This document shows positions 1-9,181 of a DNA stretch of 64,000 nt, in pieces. The stretch lies in the NCBI RefSeq assembly GCF_003121295.1, contig NZ_PHNC01000031.1, positions 622,439-686,438 on the forward strand. The letters run 5' to 3'. A program made the position numbers and the translations under genes. Position 1 is the first letter of the stretch; the number at the start of each line of letters is the position of its first letter. This DNA is from Streptomyces orinoci. GTDB lineage: Bacteria > Actinomycetota > Actinomycetes > Streptomycetales > Streptomycetaceae. Under the pieces are notes generated by a model. That model ran no database searches and was not told the DNA's origin. It saw only the letters and a program-made list of their open reading frames with translations.

Positions 1-27
1 TGGTGACCGGTACGCGAGCGCTCCGGA

Positions 28-33
28 TAGGCT
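28..33 (+). promoter_or_regulatory. -10-like hexamer of a probable leaderless promoter for tmk
   Basis: TAGGCT lies 6 nt before the ATG at 40, and no Shine-Dalgarno sequence is present. A -10 hexamer 6-7 nt before a start codon is the usual layout of leaderless actinobacterial transcripts. A GTGACC at 3-8 could serve as the -35. This supports the start at 40 rather than the internal ATG at 76. Confidence 0.4.
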
Positions 34-39
34 GGCAGG

Positions 40-3000
40 ATGACGCGAGCCGAGCAGCCAACCGAGGTGACCTCGATGTCCGGGGCACTGGCCGCGGACT
101 CCCGCGAGCGTGCCGTACGGGCCTTGTTGCGCACCCCCTCCCTCAAGCAGTTGTGGAGCGCACAGCTGGCGGGCGGGGTCGGTGATGCCCTGGGCCTGCT
201 GGTGATGGTGCTGCTGGGACTGCAGGCGGCGGCCGTGGCCGGGGCCTTCGGCGGCGGCTATCGCGGGGTCGCGCTGGCCGTGGCGGCCGTGATCGGCGTC
301 CGGCTGGTGGCCGCGCTGCTCTTCGGGGCCGTTCTGCTGGGCCCGCTCTCCTCGCTGCTCGGCGCCGGCGGCCGGCTGGACCGCCGCTGGACCATGGTCG
401 GCGCGGACGCGGTACGGGCCCTGCTGCTGGCCGTGGCCCCGGTGTGGATCGACTTCAGCCATGACAAGGCCCTGCCGGTGCTGCTGGTCTCGGCCTTCCT
501 GCTGGGCGTGGCCGAGCGCGTCTGGACGGCGGCCAAGGACGCCGCCGCGCCCGCGCTGCTGCCCGCCCCGCCGCCGGAGGGCGACGCGGTGCGCCCGCTG
601 CCGGACCATCTGGACGCCCTGCGCCGGCTGTGGCTGCGTACCTCCTTTGTGGCCCTGCCGCTGGCCGCCGCGGCTCTGCTGCTGGTCACCCTGCTGGGCA
701 AGCTGCTGGCCGTCTGGCTGGACTGGTTTGACCTGCACCAGGCGGCGCTGGGCAGCTATCTGGGCGCCGCGCTGTTCACCGCCTCCGCGGTGATCCTCTA
801 CTTCCTGCTGCTGCCCGGCGCGGAGACCGTACCCGTGCGCTCCCCGCTCCAGGGCCTGCGCCGTCCCCGGCATGGACAGCACCCGGACACCGGCCGTACC
901 GGCGCCATCCCGGTCCTGGTCCTGGCCTGCGCGGCGGTGGCCGGGGCGATCGCCGCGGCGGCGGGAGTGGCCGTGCTGCAGGCCATGGACATGGCGGGTG
1001 GCCCGGCGGACTTCGCGCTGCTGGCGCTGGCGCTGAGCGGCGGCCCGGTGCTGGGCATCCGCGCCGCGGTCAGGGTGCTGCCCGGCTTCTCCCGGCGCCG
1101 GCTGCTGGCCCTGGCGCTGGCCCTCACCGGCCTGGCGCTGCTGGCCGCCGGTCTGGTGCCGGACGCCACCACGGTGCTGCTGCTGATGCTGCTGGCCGGG
1201 GTGGCCGCCGGAGTGGCCGCGGCCACCGGCCATCACCTGCTGGACCAGGAGACCGAGGAGGCTCGCCGGGCCCGCCTCACCGAGCATCTGCACGCCGTGG
1301 TCCGGGTGACCGTGGCACTGGGCGCGGTGGCCGCACCGGTGCTGGCCGCGGTGATCGGACCGCACCGCCTGGCCGGCGGCGGCGTGGTCTTCGCACACGG
1401 CGGCGCCGCCTTCACCCTGATGCTGATCGGCGCGCTGCTGCTGCCGGTGGCCGCGCTGGTGCTGGGCAAGACCGACGACCGGCATGGCGTGCCCGTCCAC
1501 CGCGACCTGCTGGACGTGGTGCGCGGCGGCGACCCGGACCAGGCGCCCGCGAGCACCGGATTCTTCATCGCCTTCGAGGGCGGCGACGGCGCCGGCAAGT
1601 CCACCCAGGTACAGGCCATCGCCGAGTGGATCCGCGGCAAGGGCCATGAGGTGGTGGTCACCCGCGAGCCGGGTGCCACCCCCATCGGCAAGCGGCTGCG
1701 CGCCATCCTGCTGGACGTCTCCTCGGCCGGTCTCTCCGACCGGGCGGAGGCGCTGCTGTACGCGGCCGACCGGGCCGAGCATGTGGACTCCCTGGTCCGC
1801 CCGGCACTGGCCCGCGGCGCGGTGGTGATCACCGACCGCTATATCGACTCCTCCGTCGCCTACCAGGGCGCCGGACGCGACCTGTCGCCCACCGAGATCG
1901 CCCGGATCAACCGCTGGGCCACCGGCGGGCTGGTCCCCAACCTGACCGTGCTGCTGGACGTCTCCCCGGAGACCGCCCGGGAGCGCTTCACCGAGGCGCC
2001 CGACCGGCTGGAGTCCGAGCCCGCCGAGTTCCACCAGCGGGTACGGACCGGGTTCCTGACCCTGGCCGCCGCCGACCCGGCGCGCTACCTGGTGGTGGAC
2101 GCCGGGCAGCAGCCGGACGAGGTCACCACCGTGGTACGGCACCACCTGGACCGGGTGCTGCCGCTCTCCGCGGCCGAGGTCAAGGCCCGCGAGGAGGCCC
2201 GTAAGGCGGCCGAGGAGGAAGCCCGCCGCAAGGCGGAGGAGGAGGCGGCGCGCAAGGCCGAGGAGGAGCGGCTGGAGCGCGAACGCCAGGAGCAGCTGGC
2301 CAGGCTGCGCGCGGAGGAAGAGGAGCGCAGGCGCCGCGAGCAGGAGGAGGCCCAGCGCCGCGAGGCCGAGCGCCAGGCCGAGGAGGCGCGCAAGCGCGCC
2401 GAGGAGACCCGCCGCCGCGTGGAGGAGGAGCGCAAGCGCCGCGAGGCGGAGGAGCGCGCCCGGGCCGCCGAGCAGGAACGGCTGCGCAAGCAGGCCGAGG
2501 AGGAGGCGCGGCTGCGCGCCGAGGCGGAGGAACGACGCCTGGAGAAGCAGCGCAAGGCGGAGGAGGCGCTGCTGCGTGCCGAGGAGGCCCGGCTGGCGGC
2601 CGAGGCGGAGGCGGCGGCTGGGGCGGGTGTTTCCGGTGCTGGTGGTGATGCCGGTGCCGGTGTTTCCGGTGCTGGGGACGCGGCCGTCGCATCCGGTTCC
2701 GCCGGGCGACCGTCGTTGCGCAAGGCGGCGCCGGAAGCAGGTCGGGAGCACGCCGACTCGGAGCGGACCGAGACCTTGCCGGTGAACCGGGCGGACGAGG
2801 GTGAACGGACCGAGGTCCTGCCGCGTCCGGGCGCGGCCGAGACGGAGGTTCTGCCGCCGGTGCGGGGCGCCGAGGCCGCCGCTGAGACGGAGGTCATGCC
2901 CTCCGTACGAGGTGCCGAGCCCGCCGCCGAGACGGAGGTTCTGCCGCCGGTACGGGGCGTGGAGCCCGCTGCCGAGACGGAGGTTCTGCCGCCGGTACGG

Positions 3001-3624
3001 GGCGTGGAGCCCGCTGCCGAGACGGAGGTTCTGCCGTCCGTGCGGGGCGCCGAGCCCGCCGCCGAGACCGAGGTCATGCCCTCCGTACACCGCCCGGACC
3101 CGCGCGAGCGGGCCGGTATGCGGGACACCGATGAGACCCTCACCGTGGAGACCCCGGTGGTACACCGGCGCGACCCGCGGGAGGGCCCGTGGGGCGCCGC
3201 CGCCGAGGACGAGACCACGGTGCTGCCCCCGGTACGCGGCGCCGGCCCGGCCCAGCAGCGCGTCACCTGGGGCGTGCCCTCCGGGAACGAGGCCGGGAAC
3301 GCGGCCGCGAGTGACGCCGGAAAGAGCGCGGGCAAGAAGGCCGACGCGGGCGCGAAGGCCGCCGGGCCGGCGCGCCGCCCCGCCGCGCCCGCCCGCCCCG
3401 AGGACCCGGTGGAGCGGGTGCCCGACTGGCTGTTCCGCCCCGAGGACCCCAGGCAGGCTCCCGAGCCGCAGGCCCCGCGGGACGCCGCCGACGGCGACCG
3501 CACCCGGGAACTGCCGCGGGTCGAGGACCGCAAGCCGCGGCGCCGCCCGGGCTGGTCCCAGGAGGAGACCGGGGAGCAGCCCTCGCTCGCCGACGACCTC
3601 TTCGGCCGCCGCGACGAGAAGTGA
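40..3624 (+). CDS. tmk: Membrane (MFS-like) domain / dTMP kinase fusion with coiled-coil and repeat tail
   Basis: Thymidylate kinase phosphorylates dTMP to dTDP for DNA synthesis. This 1194-aa protein has four parts. Residues about 40-490 form about 12 hydrophobic segments resembling a degenerate MFS permease. Residues about 505-710 are a full TMPK domain with P-loop GGDGAGKST at about 514, the TREPG motif, and DRYIDSSVAYQGAGR. Residues about 710-865 are a Glu/Arg-rich coiled coil. The rest is a low-complexity tail containing six 15-residue repeats with a TEVLP/TEVMP core. Free-standing TMPKs are about 210 aa; the MFS-TMPK fusion is known in streptomycetes. The role of the membrane part and the tail is unknown. 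holB follows 124 bp downstream. Confidence 0.93.
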   Translation: MTRAEQPTEVTSMSGALAADSRERAVRALLRTPSLKQLWSAQLAGGVGDALGLLVMVLLGLQAAAVAGAFGGGYRGVALAVAAVIGVRLVAALLFGAVLLGPLSSLLGAGGRLDRRWTMVGADAVRALLLAVAPVWIDFSHDKALPVLLVSAFLLGVAERVWTAAKDAAAPALLPAPPPEGDAVRPLPDHLDALRRLWLRTSFVALPLAAAALLLVTLLGKLLAVWLDWFDLHQAALGSYLGAALFTASAVILYFLLLPGAETVPVRSPLQGLRRPRHGQHPDTGRTGAIPVLVLACAAVAGAIAAAAGVAVLQAMDMAGGPADFALLALALSGGPVLGIRAAVRVLPGFSRRRLLALALALTGLALLAAGLVPDATTVLLLMLLAGVAAGVAAATGHHLLDQETEEARRARLTEHLHAVVRVTVALGAVAAPVLAAVIGPHRLAGGGVVFAHGGAAFTLMLIGALLLPVAALVLGKTDDRHGVPVHRDLLDVVRGGDPDQAPASTGFFIAFEGGDGAGKSTQVQAIAEWIRGKGHEVVVTREPGATPIGKRLRAILLDVSSAGLSDRAEALLYAADRAEHVDSLVRPALARGAVVITDRYIDSSVAYQGAGRDLSPTEIARINRWATGGLVPNLTVLLDVSPETARERFTEAPDRLESEPAEFHQRVRTGFLTLAAADPARYLVVDAGQQPDEVTTVVRHHLDRVLPLSAAEVKAREEARKAAEEEARRKAEEEAARKAEEERLERERQEQLARLRAEEEERRRREQEEAQRREAERQAEEARKRAEETRRRVEEERKRREAEERARAAEQERLRKQAEEEARLRAEAEERRLEKQRKAEEALLRAEEARLAAEAEAAAGAGVSGAGGDAGAGVSGAGDAAVASGSAGRPSLRKAAPEAGREHADSERTETLPVNRADEGERTEVLPRPGAAETEVLPPVRGAEAAAETEVMPSVRGAEPAAETEVLPPVRGVEPAAETEVLPPVRGVEPAAETEVLPSVRGAEPAAETEVMPSVHRPDPRERAGMRDTDETLTVETPVVHRRDPREGPWGAAAEDETTVLPPVRGAGPAQQRVTWGVPSGNEAGNAAASDAGKSAGKKADAGAKAAGPARRPAAPARPEDPVERVPDWLFRPEDPRQAPEPQAPRDAADGDRTRELPRVEDRKPRRRPGWSQEETGEQPSLADDLFGRRDEK
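2836..3105 (+). repeat. Six tandem 45-bp repeats inside tmk
   Basis: Six back-to-back 45-bp units encode 15-aa repeats of the type AETEVLPPVRGxEPA (residues about 933-1022). Units 3 and 4 encode identical residues; others differ by V/A, L/M and P/S swaps. Related single TE-LP motifs flank the array. Phase is kept, so unit number can change without a frameshift. Confidence 0.9.
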
Positions 3625-3748
3625 TCACCGGAGAAGTGATCACCGGAGAAGTGACCGCCGGGAACTGATCGCGTCCCCACTGTCAGTGGGGTGTCCCACA
3701 ATGGGGGACGCGGTCGGCAGCACAGCGAGGAACGGCGGGGAGACAGCC

Positions 3749-4963
3749 ATGGCGGTATGGGACGACCTGGTCGGTCAGGACCGGGTGATCGAGCAGCTCT
3801 CGGCCGCCGCCCGGGACGCCGACGCCCTGGTCACCGCCGAGGCGGCCGGCGAGCCTGCGGAGCTGTCCGGCTCCCGGATGACCCACGCCTGGCTGTTCAC
3901 CGGCCCGCCCGGCTCCGGCCGGGCCACCGCCGCCCGGGCCTTTGCCGCCGCCCTGCAGTGCCTCAGTCCGGACCGCGCCCTGAGCGGCGCCCCCGGCTGC
4001 GGCTTCTGCGACGGCTGCCACACCGCCCTGGTCGGCACCCACGCCGATGTCGAGGTGGTCCGTACCGACCTGCTCTCCATCGGCGTCAAGGAGACCCGCG
4101 ACCTGGTCCGGCGCGCCCAGCTGTCCCCGGCCGGCGGCCGCTGGCAGGTGATCGTCCTGGAGGATGCCGACCGGCTCACCGAGGGCGCGGGCAATGTCCT
4201 GCTCAAGGCGGTGGAGGAGCCCGCCCCGCGCACCGTCTGGCTGCTGTGCGCCCCCTCCCTGGAGGATGTGCTGCCCACCATCCGCTCCCGCTGCCGCTCG
4301 CTGATCCTCCGTACGCCCTCCGCCGAGGCGGTGGCCGAGGTCCTGGTCCGCCGGGATGGCATCGCCCCGGAGCTGGCGGCCCAGTGTGCCCGCGCCACCC
4401 AGGGCCATATCGGCAGGGCCCGTCGGCTGGCCACCGACGAACGGGCCCGGGCCCGGCGCGCCGCCGTGCTCCGGCTGCCGCTCCGGGTCGCCGACCTGGG
4501 CGGCTGCCTCAAGGCGGCCCAGGAGCTGATCGACGCGGCCGCCGAGGACGCCAAGCAGGTCGCCGAGGAGATCGACGCCAAGGAGACCGAGGAGCTGCGC
4601 GCCGCGCTCGGCGCCGCGGCGGGCACCGGCGGCCGGCTGCCGCGCGGCACCGCGGGCGCCATGAAGGAGCTGCAGGACAAGCAGAAGCGCCGCGCCACCC
4701 GCACCCAGCGCGACAGCCTCGACCTCGCGCTGACCGATCTCACCGGCTTCTACCGCGATGTGCTGGCCATACAGCTGGGTTCCGGGGTGCAGCTGGCCAA
4801 CGCCGAGGCCCGCGAGGCGCTGGACCGTATCGCCCGCGACTCCCGGCCGGAGGCCACCCTGCGCCGGATCGAGGCGATCAGCGCCTGCCGCCGGGCGCTG
4901 GACCGCAATGTGGCCCCGCTGCTCGCCGTGGAGGCGATGACGGTGGCCCTCCGGGCCGGCTGA
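3749..4963 (+). CDS. holB: DNA polymerase III subunit delta'
   Basis: This is a clamp-loader subunit that acts with gamma/tau and delta to load the beta clamp. The 404-aa product begins MAVWDDLVGQDRVIEQL. It has an AAA+ P-loop-like segment GPPGSGRATA in which the usual Lys is Arg, as expected of the non-hydrolysing delta' subunit. A zinc module CGFCDGC follows, then LEDADRLTEGAGNVLLK and the IRSRCRSL box. The start is the ATG at 3749, preceded by a GGGGAGA-type ribosome binding site. The same frame is open far upstream (to 2801) only because it shadows tmk. Confidence 0.93.
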   Translation: MAVWDDLVGQDRVIEQLSAAARDADALVTAEAAGEPAELSGSRMTHAWLFTGPPGSGRATAARAFAAALQCLSPDRALSGAPGCGFCDGCHTALVGTHADVEVVRTDLLSIGVKETRDLVRRAQLSPAGGRWQVIVLEDADRLTEGAGNVLLKAVEEPAPRTVWLLCAPSLEDVLPTIRSRCRSLILRTPSAEAVAEVLVRRDGIAPELAAQCARATQGHIGRARRLATDERARARRAAVLRLPLRVADLGGCLKAAQELIDAAAEDAKQVAEEIDAKETEELRAALGAAAGTGGRLPRGTAGAMKELQDKQKRRATRTQRDSLDLALTDLTGFYRDVLAIQLGSGVQLANAEAREALDRIARDSRPEATLRRIEAISACRRALDRNVAPLLAVEAMTVALRAG

Positions 4964-5193
4964 GCTCCGCCGCTCCGCCCGGCAGGCATCCATCCGCCCG
5001 GTAAACACAGCCGGGGGGCTGTACACCGCAGCCCGGGTGATTCTCACTCTTACGAGGCGACCTGTGGCCCCAGGGCCAGCGACCAGGGTGTCCGGCCGGA
5101 TACGCTCCGTATCTCCGTATCTCTTCATCCCCGCGTTTCCGGCCTGCCACCCGCCCAGCTGCCCGCCGCCCCGCCGCACAGAGGGATCAGCCG

Positions 5194-6765
5194 ATGGACC
5201 TCAGCCGCCTCCTCCGTACCTCCGGCACCGTGGCCGCCGCCGCGGTCCTGCTGATCTCCGCCTCCGCCGCCGGGCGCGCGACCCCCGCGGCCGCTCCCGC
5301 CCACGACCGGGACATCACCGGCGGCTACCTCGCCGGGGCGGACGCCGCACGCTCGCTCAGCCCCTACTACGGCCAGCAGCTGCGCTGGCACTCCTGCGGA
5401 AGCGGTGCCACCGGCTTCGAGTGCGCCACCATGCGGGTCCCGCTGGACTATGCGATGCCGCGCGGCGGCGAGATCAAACTGGCCCTCTCCCGCCAGAAGG
5501 CCACCGGCGCCCGCTCCCGGCGCCTGGGCTCACTGCTGGTCAACCCCGGCGGCCCGGGCGGCTCCGCGATCGACTACCTCCAGCGGTACGCCGCCAAGAA
5601 CTACCCGGCGAGCGTCCGCGCCCGCTATGACCTGGTGGCCATGGACCCGCGCGGAGTGGCCAGAAGCGAGCCGGTCACCTGCCTCACCGACAGCGAGATG
5701 GACGCCTACGCCCAGGTCGAGCAGACCCCGCACAACCAGGCCGAGATCCGTCAACTGGTCGCCGCCCTCAAGAAGTTCGCGGCCGGCTGCGCCGCCCACT
5801 CGGGCCGGGTCCTGGGCCATGTCTCCACCGTGGAGGCCGCCCGTGACATGGACGTCCTGCGCGGCGTACTCGGCGACGGCAAGCTGCATTACATCGGCGC
5901 CTCCTATGGCACCTTCCTCGGCGCCACCTATGCCGGGCTCTTCCCGTCCCGGGTCGGCCGGCTGGTGCTGGACGGCGCGCTGGACCCCTCACTGAGCGCC
6001 GAGCGGGCCAACCGCGACCAGGCGGCCGGCTTCCAGACCGCCTTCGCCTCCTTCGCCCGCGACTGCGCCCGCCAGAGCGACTGCCCGCTGGGCGCCTCCG
6101 GCACCGCCGCCATGGGCGGCAGGCTCAAGTCCTTCCTCACCGGCCTGGACGCCCACCCGCTGCCCACCGCCAGGTCCCGTCCGCTCACCGAGTCCCTGGC
6201 CACCACCGGCGTGATCGCCGCCATGTACGACCAGGACGCCTGGCCCACCCTGCGCAAGGCACTCTCCCTGGCCATGGAGGGTGACGGCTCGGTACTGCTG
6301 GCGCTCTCCGACGCCTACTACGAACGCGACGCCCACGGCTCCTACAGCAACCTGATGGCCGCCAACGCCGCCGTCAACTGCCTGGATCTGCCCACCGCCT
6401 TTCACAGCCCGGATGACGTCCGCCGGGCCATTCCGGCCTTCAACAAGGTCTCCCCGGTCCTCGGCGAGAACCTGGCCTGGGGCGGCCTGAGCTGCGCCTA
6501 CTGGCCCACCCACGCCACCGGCCGCGCCCACCGCATCACCGCCCGCGGCGCCGCCCCCATCCTGGTCGTGGGCACCACCCGCGACCCCGCCACCCCCTAC
6601 CCCTGGGCCCGCTCCCTGGCCCACCAGCTCTCCTCCGGCCGCCTGCTGACCTACGACGGCGACGGCCACACCGCCTACACCCGAGGCAGCTCCTGCGTGG
6701 ACAACGCCATCGACTCCTACCTCCTGGGCACCACCACCCCGCCCGCCGACCAGCACTGCTCCTGA
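5194..6765 (+). CDS. Secreted alpha/beta-hydrolase peptidase of the Tap (tripeptidyl aminopeptidase) family
   Basis: This 523-aa exported serine peptidase is expected to remove N-terminal tripeptides or similar from extracellular proteins. It has an N-terminal signal peptide with an Ala-rich core. The oxyanion region is NPGGPGGS. The nucleophile elbow GASYGT gives Ser237, Asp464 lies in TTRDPATP, and His492 lies in GDGHTAY. This is the complete triad of the Tap/SlpD/SlpE group. The C-terminal SSCVD region matches the TAP-like C-terminal domain. Size is normal for the family. The substrate is not known. tRNA-Thr follows on the same strand. Confidence 0.88.
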   Translation: MDLSRLLRTSGTVAAAAVLLISASAAGRATPAAAPAHDRDITGGYLAGADAARSLSPYYGQQLRWHSCGSGATGFECATMRVPLDYAMPRGGEIKLALSRQKATGARSRRLGSLLVNPGGPGGSAIDYLQRYAAKNYPASVRARYDLVAMDPRGVARSEPVTCLTDSEMDAYAQVEQTPHNQAEIRQLVAALKKFAAGCAAHSGRVLGHVSTVEAARDMDVLRGVLGDGKLHYIGASYGTFLGATYAGLFPSRVGRLVLDGALDPSLSAERANRDQAAGFQTAFASFARDCARQSDCPLGASGTAAMGGRLKSFLTGLDAHPLPTARSRPLTESLATTGVIAAMYDQDAWPTLRKALSLAMEGDGSVLLALSDAYYERDAHGSYSNLMAANAAVNCLDLPTAFHSPDDVRRAIPAFNKVSPVLGENLAWGGLSCAYWPTHATGRAHRITARGAAPILVVGTTRDPATPYPWARSLAHQLSSGRLLTYDGDGHTAYTRGSSCVDNAIDSYLLGTTTPPADQHCS

Positions 6766-6852
6766 TCCGGCCACCGGGACCCGGTACGAAGCACCCCCGG
6801 AGCCTGTGTAAACTTGGCGAAGCTGCCGCTGCCGCTTTCGGCCCGGTGGTGT

Positions 6853-6926
6853 GCCGCCTTAGCTCAGTTGGCCAGAGCAACGCACTCGTAATGCGTAGGT
6901 CTCGGGTTCGAATCCCGAAGGCGGCT
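6853..6926 (+). tRNA. tRNA-Thr (anticodon CGU)
   Basis: A 74-nt cloverleaf. The acceptor stem GCCGCCT pairs with AGGCGGC and T is the discriminator base. The D-arm is AGCTCAGTTGG, the anticodon loop CTCGTAA gives CGU, and the T-arm is GGGTTCGAATCCC. CCA is not encoded. It reads ACG threonine codons, common in this GC-rich genome. Confidence 0.97.
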
Positions 6927-6931
6927 CGGAA

Positions 6932-6966
6932 AAATCCCAGGTCACGCCAAGCGCGACCTGGGATTT
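6932..6966 (+). terminator. Terminator hairpin after tRNA-Thr, shared with the convergent collagenase gene
   Basis: AAATCCCAGGTC and its perfect complement GACCTGGGATTT enclose an 11-nt loop, and a short T-run (GTTTTC) follows at 6969. The run of As before the stem gives a U-tract on the minus strand too, so it can also end the collagenase transcript. Confidence 0.8.
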
Positions 6967-6988
6967 CCGTTTTCAGGGGCGGGCGGTC

Positions 6989-9013
6989 TCAGTGCCGCGG
7001 GTGCCCGTGGTTCGCGTGGGCTCCGTGTGCGGAGTTCGTCGCGTTGGCGGAGCAGGCGCCGGACGCGCACTGGTCGAGCCAGGTGTTGAAGTCGTCGTCG
7101 TAGCGGGTGCCTATGTCCGAGTTGTAGACGGCGTAGCCGCCGGTGTAGTCACCGGTCCGGAACTTGGCGAGCATCGCCTGGATGTCCTCGGGGTGCTTCT
7201 CGAACATGTATCGCACCGCCAGGTAGCCCCAGGGGTAGGTGCGGGTCACATCGCTGTTGGCGTAGGTGCTCTGCCAGAGCGTGCTCAGGGTGTAGGTGTG
7301 CTTGGCGGCCTCGGTGACCGCCTCGGTGTCGGTGATGCCGCGGTAGCTGTAGGAGACGTACTCGGCCAGGCCCTCGATCCACCAGATGTCCGGGACGGTG
7401 ATCTCCTGGGCGAAGTCGCCCTTCATGTCGTACCGGCCGTCGAGGTAGTGGGTGTACTCGTGGTTGAGGTTCCATATCCGCGCCGCGAAGCCGTCGTCCG
7501 AGGGCTTCTGGTACATGATCGAGCGGGGCTGGTTGGCCGGGTCGGTGGGGTTGCCGGTGAGGGTGATGCCACCGTTGTCGGTGTCAACGCCGAATATCGC
7601 GCCCGCATAGGTCTGGTAGTCGCCGCGGCTGGCGAAGACCACCAGCTGAACGGTGTCCTCGTACTGGCCGGGGATCGAGCCGTTGTCGTTGACCAGGCCG
7701 TGGAAGTACCCGTCCTGCTTCTGGAGACTGTCGCAAGTGGCGGCCAGGTCATCGGAGTTGAGGGCCTGGGCGCGGATGGTGCGGGTGTCGTCGCAGGTGT
7801 AGGTGATGGGGAGGGCGGCCGAGGTCAGCCGGTCGGTGAGGTTGCAGGTGTTGTAGTACGAGCAGTCGTCCTTGTCGTTGGAGTCGGCCAGCTGGGCCAC
7901 GCCGACCCAGAGCGGGGCGGTGGGGCCGGTGATGGACGAGGCGTCCAGCAGGCCCTTCATCAGCGGCCGCACCTTGTCCTGGAGCGCGGGGTGCTGGATG
8001 AAGCGGGCCATTTCGATGCCGGCGTTGGAGTCCAGGAAGGAGTTGTCGCCACCCAGCAGCCCGAGGTGGTCGCGGGCGAAGGAGTAGAGGGTGTCGAGAA
8101 TGCCGGGGTCGGCCGTGACCGCCTGTACGAAAGCGGGGTTCTGGTGGCCTCGGAACAGCGGCGTATAGACGTTGTTGACCGCTTTGACCATGGCCGGGTA
8201 CGCGTCGTACGAACTGTCATAGGCGTTCAGCAGCCGCTGGTAGGTGCCGAGATAGCGGGCCTGTTCGTCGGCGCTGTCGGTGAGGGTGATCGCCTCGCCG
8301 ATGACCTCGCCGTTGGCCTGGCTGACGTCCATGAAGTGCGGGTTGGCGACAAAGGTGTCCAGGGCGCCCTCGATGACGGTGGACAGGGCCGCGCCGTAAC
8401 TCCCGGTGTCGGCGGGGTGGTTGTACTGGACGTAGTAGCCGGCGCGCAGGAAGACCACCAGTTGCTGGATGTTGGTCGAGTTGTCGCCGGGATAGTTCGC
8501 CGCGGCGCTCTGGAAGGCGTTGGCGATGGTCACCATCTGGGCTTCGCGGAACACGTTGTACGCATCGGAACCGCTGACGCCGTACAGGGTGTTGACACAG
8601 TCGGTGGTCGAGGACTGGACGAAGTCGACCAGATCGGAGCCGCTGCGGGAGGCGAAGTCCGCCGGGGTGCAGGAGGGCTCATGGGACCGTGCGGGTCTGT
8701 TCTTCTTCGCCGCCGCGCCGCTGTTGTGGGTGGTCGCCGGTGCGCTGTGCGGGCGGAGCCGGGTGGGGGCGAGTGGGGTGCGCTGCACCGCGGGACGGTC
8801 CGAAGCGGTGGTGGACGGACCGGTGGGCGGCAGCTTCGCGGCTTTGCTTCCGGTTGCCGCCCTGGATGGTTTGGGGGGTTTTATGGATTTTGTTGCTTTG
8901 GCGGGGGCCGTCGGGCCGGGTGCCGCCAGAGCCGGGGTGGCCAGGAGGCCGGTGATGGTGGCGAAGGCCGCCATGGAGACGGCCAGGGATCTCAGTGGGG
9001 GGTATCGGCGCAT
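6989..9013 (-). CDS. Secreted collagenase (peptidase family M9)
   Basis: A 674-aa zinc metalloprotease predicted to digest collagen-like proteins outside the cell. A twin-Arg-like MRRYPPLRS start and hydrophobic stretch are followed by ALAAPG, a typical signal peptidase I site. A Pro/Ala/Lys-rich linker follows, then the M9 N-terminal domain, the zinc site HEYTH (H518, E519, H522), and the third ligand E547 in IEGLAEYVSY. It ends soon after the catalytic domain, with no clear PKD or collagen-binding domain, as in short streptomycete collagenases. The ATG at 9013 follows GAGGGAG by 5 nt; a GTG directly before it is an alternative. Confidence 0.9.
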   Translation of the reverse strand: MRRYPPLRSLAVSMAAFATITGLLATPALAAPGPTAPAKATKSIKPPKPSRAATGSKAAKLPPTGPSTTASDRPAVQRTPLAPTRLRPHSAPATTHNSGAAAKKNRPARSHEPSCTPADFASRSGSDLVDFVQSSTTDCVNTLYGVSGSDAYNVFREAQMVTIANAFQSAAANYPGDNSTNIQQLVVFLRAGYYVQYNHPADTGSYGAALSTVIEGALDTFVANPHFMDVSQANGEVIGEAITLTDSADEQARYLGTYQRLLNAYDSSYDAYPAMVKAVNNVYTPLFRGHQNPAFVQAVTADPGILDTLYSFARDHLGLLGGDNSFLDSNAGIEMARFIQHPALQDKVRPLMKGLLDASSITGPTAPLWVGVAQLADSNDKDDCSYYNTCNLTDRLTSAALPITYTCDDTRTIRAQALNSDDLAATCDSLQKQDGYFHGLVNDNGSIPGQYEDTVQLVVFASRGDYQTYAGAIFGVDTDNGGITLTGNPTDPANQPRSIMYQKPSDDGFAARIWNLNHEYTHYLDGRYDMKGDFAQEITVPDIWWIEGLAEYVSYSYRGITDTEAVTEAAKHTYTLSTLWQSTYANSDVTRTYPWGYLAVRYMFEKHPEDIQAMLAKFRTGDYTGGYAVYNSDIGTRYDDDFNTWLDQCASGACSANATNSAHGAHANHGHPRH

Positions 9014-9057
9014 CACAACTCCCTCGTACCTATGCGCCTCGCAGGGATGAGCCGGGT

Positions 9058-9071
9058 ACTGACTCGTCAGT
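9058..9071. promoter_or_regulatory. Inverted repeat upstream of the collagenase gene
   Basis: ACTGAC-TC-GTCAGT, two perfect 6-bp arms around 2 bp, ends 45 bp before the collagenase start. This looks like a dimeric-repressor operator, but the regulator is unknown. Confidence 0.4.
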
Positions 9072-9181
9072 CAGGAACCTGGCATGCGGAGGACTCTCCC
9101 ACCGTTTCCCGTGACAGACCATGGATGGAGGGACAGCACAATCAACGGCCGGGCCACAACATCCCTATGCCGGAAGGGCGG

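Noticed and set aside
2801..3748. Upstream extension of the holB frame
   Set aside because: It overlaps the tmk repeats in another frame and is Pro/Arg-rich nonsense; holB begins at 3749 with the conserved N-terminus.
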